Of a stretch of DNA of 7,331 nt, positions 1-5,190 are shown piece after piece. This stretch comes from Candidatus Acetothermia bacterium (lineage in GTDB: Bacteria > Bipolaricaulota > Bipolaricaulia > UBA7950 > UBA9294). Position 1 is the first letter of the stretch. Each line of letters opens with the position of its first letter. Position numbers and translations under genes: made by a program. Location: positions 1 through 7,331 of the forward strand of contig QMQL01000040.1 in assembly GCA_003650505.1 (NCBI GenBank), given 5' to 3'. The notes below the pieces were generated by a model. The model saw only the letters and a program-made list of their open reading frames with translations. It did not search any database and was not told the origin of the DNA.

Positions 1-265
1 GAAGCTGTTCGATCTGATGGTCAAGACAGCGGACGAGGAGAAGATCCCCTACCAAATCGAGGGGGCCCCGCGCGGAACAGGGACCGACGCGAACGCGATC
101 CAGCTCACCCGCGCCGGGGTGGCGACCGGTCTGATCTCGATACCGAACCGGTACATGCACTCCCCGTGCGAGATCGTCAACCTCGACGACGTGGAGAACG
201 TCGCCAAGCTAATCGCCCATACCGTAGCACGGATCGACGATTCGACCGACTTCATCCCCGGCTAG
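1..265 (+). CDS. M42-family metallo-aminopeptidase, C-terminal part (partial)
   Basis: This is the last 87 codons of a gene that begins upstream of the window; the reading frame starts at base 2 and ends with TAG at 263-265. M42 enzymes (glutamyl aminopeptidase / deblocking aminopeptidase / FrvX type) are cytosolic, two-metal, self-compartmentalising peptidases that trim N-terminal residues from peptides. The visible part carries the family's C-terminal hallmarks: a G-T-G-T-D-A-N-A-I stretch, then GVATGLISIPNRYMHSPCE, in which the His of YMHSPCE is the expected metal ligand, and a closing NLDDVENVAKLI helix. The peptide ends shortly after that helix, as usual for the family, so the C-terminus looks intact. 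The catalytic Glu and the other metal ligands lie upstream and cannot be checked. Exact substrate specificity cannot be told from this part. The next gene is separated by a promoter and riboswitch, so it is probably a separate transcription unit. Confidence 0.9.
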   Translation, partial: KLFDLMVKTADEEKIPYQIEGAPRGTGTDANAIQLTRAGVATGLISIPNRYMHSPCEIVNLDDVENVAKLIAHTVARIDDSTDFIPG

Positions 266-273
266 GTGGAGTT

Positions 274-295
274 CCGGCCCGGCTTGCCGGCCCGG
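274..295 (+). terminator. GC-rich hairpin after the M42 gene
   Basis: CCGG(274-277)/CCGG(292-295) and CCGG(279-282)/CCGG(287-290) stack around a C278-C291 mismatch, closing a CTTG loop. It begins 8 nt after the M42 stop codon and could form the 3' end of that transcript. No T-run follows, so it is not a canonical intrinsic terminator. It also contains the putative -35 element of the downstream promoter. Confidence 0.3.
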
Positions 296-312
296 CGATC
301 GAACGATAGAAT
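284..312 (+). promoter_or_regulatory. sigma70-like promoter of the thiamine operon
   Basis: A TTGCCG -35 hexamer (284-289, 4 of 6 consensus matches) and a TAGAAT -10 hexamer (307-312, 5 of 6) are separated by exactly 17 bp. The expected transcription start is about 319-320. That coincides with the first base of the riboswitch P1 stem (320), so promoter and aptamer fit each other well. The -10 lies in a short AT-rich island (306-319) in otherwise GC-rich DNA. Confidence 0.6.
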
Positions 313-319
313 GAATATA

Positions 320-414
<95 letters not shown>

Positions 415-434
415 GGGCCCACTTCTTCGGGCGA

Positions 435-456
435 CCGCTGCTCCTTCACGCAGCGG
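435..456 (+). promoter_or_regulatory. leader hairpin between aptamer and thiN
   Basis: A perfect 7-bp stem CCGCTGC (435-441) / GCAGCGG (450-456) encloses an 8-nt loop. It lies between the aptamer and the Shine-Dalgarno-sequestering region. No U-run follows, so it is unlikely to terminate transcription. It may act as a spacer or folding insulator in the expression platform. Confidence 0.55.
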
Positions 457-467
457 GATATCGTCTG

Positions 468-496
468 ACCTCCCCCGACCCCCGCCCCGCGGAGGT
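468..496 (+). promoter_or_regulatory. Shine-Dalgarno-sequestering hairpin (riboswitch expression platform)
   Basis: ACCTCC (468-473) is the exact reverse complement of GGAGGT (491-496), which is the Shine-Dalgarno of thiN, 7 nt before the ATG at 504. Pairing the two across a C-rich 17-nt loop would hide the ribosome-binding site. The same ACCTCC can instead pair with GGAGGT at 354-359 inside the aptamer (7 bp including a U360-G467 wobble). This gives a plausible translational switch: TPP-bound aptamer means sequestered site, TPP-free means open site. The pairing is seen in the sequence; the switching direction is inferred from how thiM-type riboswitches work. Confidence 0.65.
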
Positions 497-503
497 GTTC
501 AGG

Positions 504-1157
504 ATGGGAGACGGGCTGATACTGATCCTGGCCGATGGGATCTGGGAGGACGGCGGGCGGCTCGACCGCCTCGCCGGCCGCGCCTGTCGTACGATCGCGG
601 CCGACGGCGGCTTCGACAAGGCGACAGCGGCCGGGATCGATGTGGACGAGGTCGTCGGCGACCTCGATTCGATCGGGCCGGAGGGGAAGGAACGGCTCGT
701 CAGCTCGGATATCACCGTTCACGTCCACCCCCGTTCGAAGGATGCAACCGACCTCGAGCTCGCCATCGATCTCGCCCTCGCCCGCAGACCGGGGAAGATC
801 GTCATCTACGGCGGCATCGGCGGCCGGATCGACCACACACTGGCGAACGCCTTCCTCCTCCTCAAGGGGATCCCGGCCGGCGTTCCGATCGAGCTTGCAG
901 GCGGTGCGGAGACGGCCGTCGCCGTCGGGGGAGAGCGCAGGCTCGAATCAGCCCGGATCGGTGATCCGGTCTCCCTGATCCCGATCAGCGAGCGGACTGT
1001 CGTCCGGACGGAGGGGCTCCTCTATCGGCTCGACGGCGAGCCGCTCCTCCGCGGCTCCACGCGGGGAATATCGAACGAGGTCTCCTCCCTCCCCGTTTCG
1101 GTCAGGGCCGAGGAGGGGGTCCTCCTTCTCATCCACAGGGAAGGGAGGCCCGGATGA
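504..1157 (+). CDS. thiN: thiamine pyrophosphokinase
   Basis: The enzyme transfers pyrophosphate from ATP to thiamine, giving thiamine diphosphate (TPP) and AMP in the cytosol. The 217-aa product matches the usual size of bacterial ThiN. The N-terminal catalytic domain shows AADGGFDKA (32-40), the acidic GDLDSI motif (52-57), the K-D-A-T-D-L-E segment (79-85) and GGIGGRIDHTLAN (103-115). The C-terminal thiamine-binding domain shows SLIPIS (157-162), TEGLLYRL (169-176) and GSTRGISNE (184-192). An upstream in-frame GTG at 495 exists, but it lies inside the GGAGGT Shine-Dalgarno, so ATG 504 is the better start. It is the first gene behind the TPP riboswitch, so enzyme production responds to its own product. 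Its TGA overlaps the ATG of the permease (ATGA, 1154-1157). Identity is confident. ThiN makes TPP from free thiamine, which implies thiamine salvage. Confidence 0.96.
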   Translation: MGDGLILILADGIWEDGGRLDRLAGRACRTIAADGGFDKATAAGIDVDEVVGDLDSIGPEGKERLVSSDITVHVHPRSKDATDLELAIDLALARRPGKIVIYGGIGGRIDHTLANAFLLLKGIPAGVPIELAGGAETAVAVGGERRLESARIGDPVSLIPISERTVVRTEGLLYRLDGEPLLRGSTRGISNEVSSLPVSVRAEEGVLLLIHREGRPG

Positions 1158-1921
1158 AGGGGAAAAACGGGTGGAAGGGGTATCGCTGGTTCGTAAGCCT
1201 CGGGTTGATCGCCCTCCTCTGGTACGGCGTGACGGCGATCTTCCGCGTCCCGACGTATCTCTTCCCCTCGCCGGCCGTGACGGTCCGGGCGATCGTCTCC
1301 GATGCCGGTTTCCTCGGCCGGCACGTCGCGATCACGATCGTCGAGACCTTGGCCGGGTTCGGGATGGCGGTGTTCGCCGGGGTCACGGTCGCGATCCTGA
1401 TGAACGCCTCGCGCCTCTCGCGGGACCTGATCTATCCCCCTCTCGTCCTCTCCCAGGCGATCCCCCTGATCGCCATCGCCCCGTTGATCCTGATCTGGTT
1501 CGGCCTGGGGATCCTCGCCAAGGTCCTGATCGTCGCCTTCGTCTGCTTCTTCCCGATCGCGGTCAACGCCTACGAGGGGTTCCGCTCCGTCGATCCGGCC
1601 CTCCGCGATCTACTCGAGGCGTTCGGGGCCGGCCGGGCCGACCGTTACCGCCACCTCTACGTCCCAGCGACCCTCCCCGGTATCCTCGCCGGCCTTAAGA
1701 TCGCGGCGACCTACAGCGTCCTCGGCGCCGTCGTCGGCGAGTGGCTCGGCGGCTCGCTCGGGATCGGCGTCTACATGACCCGGGCACTTCAATCGTTCCG
1801 CACCGACCGGCTGTTCGGTGCGATCCTCGTCGTCATGCTGCTCAGCCTCTGCCTGTTCAAGCTGGTCGATGGGGCGAGCAGGCGGCTTACACCATGGATG
1901 GAAAGGAGAGACCATGACTAG
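1154..1921 (+). CDS. thiX: ABC transporter permease, thiamine/pyrimidine-precursor type (ThiX-like)
   Basis: Inner-membrane subunit of an ABC importer, 255 aa, in the SsuC/TauC/ThiX branch of binding-protein-dependent permeases. Hydrophobic segments are visible at about residues 12-30, 62-83, 96-117, 120-137, 183-198 and 220-238. The cytoplasmic EAA coupling loop lies at about 154-182 (LEAFGAGRADRYRHLYVPATLPG...), with the Ala-x-Gly and Leu-Pro-Gly that dock the ATPase. GEWLG (195-199) is typical of this branch. The ATG at 1154 overlaps the thiN stop by 4 bp and is preceded by AGGGAGG (1142-1148). The gene overlaps the following binding-protein gene by 8 bp. Fold and role as permease are certain; substrate specificity comes from the riboswitch, thiN and the ThiY-like partner, not from the permease itself. 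The symbol thiX is given by context. Confidence 0.88.
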   Translation: MKGKNGWKGYRWFVSLGLIALLWYGVTAIFRVPTYLFPSPAVTVRAIVSDAGFLGRHVAITIVETLAGFGMAVFAGVTVAILMNASRLSRDLIYPPLVLSQAIPLIAIAPLILIWFGLGILAKVLIVAFVCFFPIAVNAYEGFRSVDPALRDLLEAFGAGRADRYRHLYVPATLPGILAGLKIAATYSVLGAVVGEWLGGSLGIGVYMTRALQSFRTDRLFGAILVVMLLSLCLFKLVDGASRRLTPWMERRDHD

Positions 1922-2897
1922 ACGGTTCTTGATCTATTTGTTCGTGATCGCTTCGGTATCCGGCCTTGTCGCCTCGGCCGATGACCTCGAAGCGGTGAGC
2001 ATCGCCCTCGATTGGACACCGAACACCAACCATACCGGGATATTCGTCGCCCAGGACCTCGGCTACTTCGCCGATGCCGGGCTGGAGGTGGCCGTCCTCC
2101 AACCCGGCCCGACCGGTTCGGTTCAGCTCGTCGGGAGCGGGCACGCCGACTTCGGGGTTTCGATGGAGGAGTACGTGACGATGGCCCGTGCGCAGGGGAT
2201 CCCGGTCGTTTCGGTCGCGGCCGTCTTCCCGCACAATACCTCCGGATTCGCCGCGCCGGCCGATCGCGGGATCGTCTCCCCGGCCGATTTCGCCGGGAAG
2301 CGATACGGCGGTTGGGGGAGCGCGCTCGAGGAGGTGATGATCGAGACGGTGATGGGGATGGAGGGGGCCGATCCCGCAAGCGTGACGATGGTGAACATCG
2401 GGACGATCGATTTCGTCACCGCGGTCAGGCGGGACCTCGCCGACTTCTTCTGGATATTCTACGGCTGGCAGGGGATCCACGCCGAGATCGAGGGGATCGA
2501 GTTCACCTACATCCCGCTTCGCGAGCTCGCCGATGTCCTCGACTACTACACCCCGGTCATCATAACGAGTGAGGAGATGATCGCGACGCGGTCAGAGACG
2601 GTCAGGCGGTTCATCGGAGCATTGGCGTGTGGTTACGTCTACGCCGCGACCCACCCGGACGAGGCGGCGGAGATCCTCCTCGCCCACGCCCCTGAGCTCG
2701 ATCGGGACTTGGTCATCGCATCACAGCGCTGGCTCGCCGACCAGGGGCTGAAGACGGTCGATGGCTGGGGGGATCAGGAGCTCGAGGTCTGGGCGCGATT
2801 CGCCGATTGGGCGTTTGCAAACGGCCTGATCGACCGGCCGATCGACCCGGAGGAGGCGTTCACCGACGGATTCGTCCCTGCGGGGGAGGGGGAGTGA
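1914..2897 (+). CDS. thiY: ABC substrate-binding protein, ThiY / NMT1 (THI5-like) family
   Basis: Extracytoplasmic binding protein, 327 aa, that delivers a thiamine-related compound to the permease. Residues 1-22 form a Sec signal peptide (basic MTRR, hydrophobic core, probable cleavage after ASA at 20-22). There is no lipobox Cys, so it should be soluble, not a lipoprotein. The mature N-terminus has the NMT1/THI5 hallmark LDWTPNTNHTGIFVAQ (32-47), then GYF (50-52), HADFGVS (77-83) and the family's GGWGSALEE (132-140). Known ThiY proteins bind N-formyl-aminopyrimidine (FAMP), the salvage form of the HMP moiety, while relatives bind other pyrimidines; ThiN next door would equally fit thiamine. 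The ATG at 1914 is chosen because AAAGGAG (1902-1908) precedes it and the signal peptide starts there; an in-frame ATG at 1818 would add a nonsense extension inside the permease gene. The start overlaps the permease stop by 8 bp. Confidence 0.9.
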   Translation: MTRRFLIYLFVIASVSGLVASADDLEAVSIALDWTPNTNHTGIFVAQDLGYFADAGLEVAVLQPGPTGSVQLVGSGHADFGVSMEEYVTMARAQGIPVVSVAAVFPHNTSGFAAPADRGIVSPADFAGKRYGGWGSALEEVMIETVMGMEGADPASVTMVNIGTIDFVTAVRRDLADFFWIFYGWQGIHAEIEGIEFTYIPLRELADVLDYYTPVIITSEEMIATRSETVRRFIGALACGYVYAATHPDEAAEILLAHAPELDRDLVIASQRWLADQGLKTVDGWGDQELEVWARFADWAFANGLIDRPIDPEEAFTDGFVPAGEGE

Positions 2898-3625
2898 GGC
2901 CCCTCCTCGAGGTCGACCGGTTGTCGAAGTCCTACGGTGACCTCCCCGTCCTCCGGGACGTCGCGTTCCACGTGGACGAGGGGGAGTCGCTCGCCATCCT
3001 CGGACCGTCCGGATGCGGGAAGTCGACCCTGCTCAGGATCCTCCTCGGCCTGGAGGGATACGACGCCGGCGAGGTTCGCGGTCCGGTCGACCGCGCCGGC
3101 TACCTCCCCCAGGACGCCCTCCTCTTCCCCTGGAAGACGGTCGTTCAGAACGCAGAGCTTCCGCTCCAGATCAGGGGTGTCGATCGGAAGAGGCGGAGGG
3201 AGGAGGTCGCAAGCCGCCTCCCCTCGTTCGGCCTCGCCGGGTTCGAGGACGCTTACCCGCACGAGCTCTCCGGAGGGATGCGCCAACGGGCCGGCCTCCT
3301 CAGGGCCGTCGTCAGCGGGGCAGCCGTCCTCGTCCTCGACGAGCCGTTCGGCGCGCTCGACACCCTGACGCGGCACCGGCTTCAGGATTGGCTCTCCGGG
3401 TTGATGAGCGAGCTTCATCGGACGATGCTCTTCGTCACCCACGACCTCGAGGAGGCGGTCGTCCTCGCCGACCGGGTCCTCGTCCTATCCGGCCGGCCGG
3501 CCGGTGTGATCGGGGAAAGGGGGATCTCCCTCTCGCGCGAGGAGCGCTCCGACAGGTTGAGCCCGCTCTTCTATCGGGAGAAGGACGGGCTCCTGTCCAT
3601 GATCCGGAAAGGGGATGAACGATGA
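2894..3625 (+). CDS. thiZ: ABC transporter ATP-binding protein (ThiZ-like)
   Basis: ATPase subunit that powers the importer from the cytoplasmic side, 243 aa, in the SsuB/TauB/ThiZ group. All nucleotide-binding motifs are intact: A-loop Tyr14, Walker A GPSGCGKST (37-45), Q-loop Gln73 (LPQD), signature LSGGM (125-129), Walker B VLVLDE (145-150), D-loop ALD (154-156) and switch His183 (VTHD). FPWKTV after the Q-loop is typical of this group. The GTG at 2894 is chosen because it overlaps the binding-protein stop (GTGA), has GGAGG just upstream (2885-2889), and gives the normal family N-terminus MRPLLEVDRLSKSYG; an in-frame ATG at 2807 would add an unlikely Arg/Pro/Gly-rich tail inside the preceding gene. 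The stop overlaps the methyltransferase start (ATGA, 3622-3625). Function as transporter ATPase is certain; the thiamine link is by operon and riboswitch. Confidence 0.92.
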   Translation: MRPLLEVDRLSKSYGDLPVLRDVAFHVDEGESLAILGPSGCGKSTLLRILLGLEGYDAGEVRGPVDRAGYLPQDALLFPWKTVVQNAELPLQIRGVDRKRRREEVASRLPSFGLAGFEDAYPHELSGGMRQRAGLLRAVVSGAAVLVLDEPFGALDTLTRHRLQDWLSGLMSELHRTMLFVTHDLEEAVVLADRVLVLSGRPAGVIGERGISLSREERSDRLSPLFYREKDGLLSMIRKGDER

Positions 3626-4266
3626 AGGGAGAGAACCCGTTCGAGACGCGACCGTGCGAATACGACGCGTGGTTCGACCTAAACGAGAACGTCTACCGCT
3701 CCGAGCTCCTCGCGATCGAGGAGCTCCTCCCCGAGAAGAAGGGGACCTGGGTCGAGATCGGCGTAGGGAGCGGCAGGTTCGCCTCGAAACTCGGGATCGA
3801 CATCGGGATCGAGCCGGCGGACGGGATCGCGTCCCTCGCCCGGGAGCGGGGGGTGGAGGTGAAGAAGGGGGTCGCCGAGGACCTCCCCCTCGCCGACGGG
3901 AGCGCCCATGCCGCGTTCATGATCACCTCCCTCTGCTTCATCGAGGATATGGGCCGCGCCCTCGCTGAGGTGGAGCGGGTCCTCGTCCCGGGCGGGGCCG
4001 CGATCATCGCCTTCATCCCGCGCGACTCGCGGCTCGGCGAGATCTATGCCGAGACCGGCCCGCAGGACCCGTTCCTCCGTCACGCCCGGCTGAGGAGCCG
4101 GGAAGAGGTGTTGAGGGGGATAGAGACGGCCGGGCTGCGGATCGATCGTTGCGTCGGGACCCTGACCGGCGACCCGGCCGGTGCGAACGAGCGGGTCGAG
4201 CCGCCGACCGAGGGCTGCGATGAGGGATCGTTCATCGTCGTCCGCGCGGTCAAGCCGTCTTCTTGA
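3622..4266 (+). CDS. class I SAM-dependent methyltransferase (Methyltransf_11-like)
   Basis: A 214-aa cytosolic enzyme with a Rossmann-type AdoMet fold. Motif I is VEIGVGSGRFA (44-54), followed by the acidic strand-2 end GIEP (62-65, Glu64). AEDLPLADGSAHAAF (85-99) covers the motif-II region, and VLVPGGAAIIAF (120-131) is the post-II/III strand. The N-terminal YDAWFDLNENVYRSELLAIEELLP segment is typical of small stand-alone members. The acceptor substrate cannot be told: no domain beyond the AdoMet fold is visible, and Methyltransf_11 members act on many small molecules and lipids. It overlaps the ATPase by 4 bp with GAAAGGGG upstream, so it is co-translated with the transporter and under the TPP riboswitch. 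No known thiamine-pathway step needs such an enzyme, which makes its presence the odd part of the operon. The stop codon overlaps the putative -35 of the next gene. Confidence 0.85.
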   Translation: MKGENPFETRPCEYDAWFDLNENVYRSELLAIEELLPEKKGTWVEIGVGSGRFASKLGIDIGIEPADGIASLARERGVEVKKGVAEDLPLADGSAHAAFMITSLCFIEDMGRALAEVERVLVPGGAAIIAFIPRDSRLGEIYAETGPQDPFLRHARLRSREEVLRGIETAGLRIDRCVGTLTGDPAGANERVEPPTEGCDEGSFIVVRAVKPSS

Positions 4267-4292
4267 CAGGGGAGTCCCTATCCACGTAGGAT
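4263..4292 (+). promoter_or_regulatory. promoter of the lipid kinase gene
   Basis: A perfect TTGACA (4263-4268) overlaps the methyltransferase stop codon. After an 18-bp spacer comes TAGGAT (4287-4292, 4 of 6 matches, TAnnnT form). The predicted transcription start, about 4299-4300, falls on the ATG at 4300, so the message would be leaderless if that start is used. TTGACA alone can occur by chance; its position in the only 33-nt gap in this part of the window supports it. Confidence 0.5.
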
Positions 4293-4299
4293 GCGCCCC

Positions 4300-5190
4300 A
4301 TGGAGACGCACAAGCACTTCCTCATCGTCAACCTGATCGCCGGACAGGGCCGATGCCGCGGGCTCTTCCCCCGCATTCGCGAGGAGCTCGACCGCCGCGG
4401 GATCGATTACGACCTCCATTACACGAACGAGCCGCTCGAGGCGACCGACGTCGCCAAGATGGGGGTCGAGGCCGGGTTCACCCGGATCGTCGCCATGGGC
4501 GGGGACGGGACGGTGAACGAGGTCGCCAACGGCCTCGTCGATGCCGACGCGACCCTCGCCGTCATCCCGGCCGGTACGGGTAACGACTTCGTTCGGACGA
4601 TGGGGATCCCCTCCGATCCGTTCGCTTCCCTCGATCTCCTCGCCGGCGGCGTCGAGCGGACGATCGATCTCGGCCGCGTCGCCGACGATCGGTGCTTCGT
4701 CAATGGGATGGGGATCGGGATCGACGCCCAGGTCGCCCGCGACGTCATGAAGATGGAGCGGCTCCGCGGCGCGCCCGCCTACATATACGCAGCCGTGAAG
4801 GAGGTCTTCCGATTCCACTCCTTCGATGTGGAGATCTCCGGGCCCGATTGGACCGAACAGCTCGCCTGCCTATCCCTCGGCGTGGCGAACGGGAGGTATA
4901 GCGGTGGCGGGTTCAAGCTCGCCCCGCTCGCCGATTGCAACGACGGGCTGATCGACATCGCGGCGATCGGTGACTATTCGCGGGTCGAGCGGCTCTTCCG
5001 CCTCCCTCTCGTCCGGAGCGGGAAGCACCTCAACTGGTCGCGCGTCCGCTACCACCAGACGGAGGGGGCGACGATCTCTTCCCCGAAGAAGCTAATCGCA
5101 CACATCGACGGAGAACCGTACGTCCTTCCGCGCGAGCCGTTCGAAGTGGAGGTCCTCCCCTCCGTCCTCAGGGTCCTCGTCCCCCGTTAG
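4300..5190 (+). CDS. diacylglycerol kinase-family lipid kinase (DagK/YegS-like)
   Basis: A soluble or membrane-associated kinase of 296 aa that phosphorylates a lipid such as diacylglycerol using ATP, in phospholipid recycling. Motifs, numbered from ATG 4300: NLIAGQG (11-17; the family usually has NPxAGxG, so Pro is Leu here), GGDGTVNE nucleotide-binding motif (67-74), PAGTGNDF (90-97), NGMGIGIDA (135-143), and a C-terminal NDGLID segment holding the expected catalytic Asp, followed by HIDGEP, common in this family. Length is normal. An in-frame ATG at 4291 would add three residues but would sit inside the putative -10 box; neither start has a normal Shine-Dalgarno (the nearest good one, GGGGAG at 4269-4274, is 16 nt before 4291). 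Its TAG overlaps the mutL stop on the other strand. The exact lipid substrate is not decidable; some relatives make other phospholipid or glycolipid phosphates. Confidence 0.9.
   Translation: METHKHFLIVNLIAGQGRCRGLFPRIREELDRRGIDYDLHYTNEPLEATDVAKMGVEAGFTRIVAMGGDGTVNEVANGLVDADATLAVIPAGTGNDFVRTMGIPSDPFASLDLLAGGVERTIDLGRVADDRCFVNGMGIGIDAQVARDVMKMERLRGAPAYIYAAVKEVFRFHSFDVEISGPDWTEQLACLSLGVANGRYSGGGFKLAPLADCNDGLIDIAAIGDYSRVERLFRLPLVRSGKHLNWSRVRYHQTEGATISSPKKLIAHIDGEPYVLPREPFEVEVLPSVLRVLVPR

Noticed and set aside
435..456. Riboswitch-controlled intrinsic terminator
   Set aside because: The stem is good but no U-tract follows, and the Shine-Dalgarno/ACCUCC complementarity further on explains control better.
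495..503. In-frame GTG at 495 as the thiN start
   Set aside because: It lies inside GGAGGT, the only good Shine-Dalgarno, leaving none for itself; ATG 504 is correctly spaced and begins at the family's usual N-terminus.
1818..1913. N-terminal extension of the binding protein from ATG 1818
   Set aside because: It would encode a Ser/Cys-rich out-of-frame copy of the permease tail and bury the signal peptide that starts at 1914.
2807..2893. N-terminal extension of the ATPase from 2807
   Set aside because: The added residues are Arg/Pro/Gly-rich frame-shadow sequence of the binding-protein gene; GTG 2894 has a Shine-Dalgarno and a stop-start overlap.
2774..3442. 222-codon minus-strand open frame over the ATPase gene
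   Set aside because: Antisense shadow of a gene whose every motif is intact; no start signal or recognisable domain.
3679..4818. 379-codon open frame on the minus strand
   Set aside because: It runs antisense across the methyltransferase and lipid kinase, is Asp/Gly/Pro/Arg-biased, matches no known motif, and is the expected by-product of GC-rich codon use.
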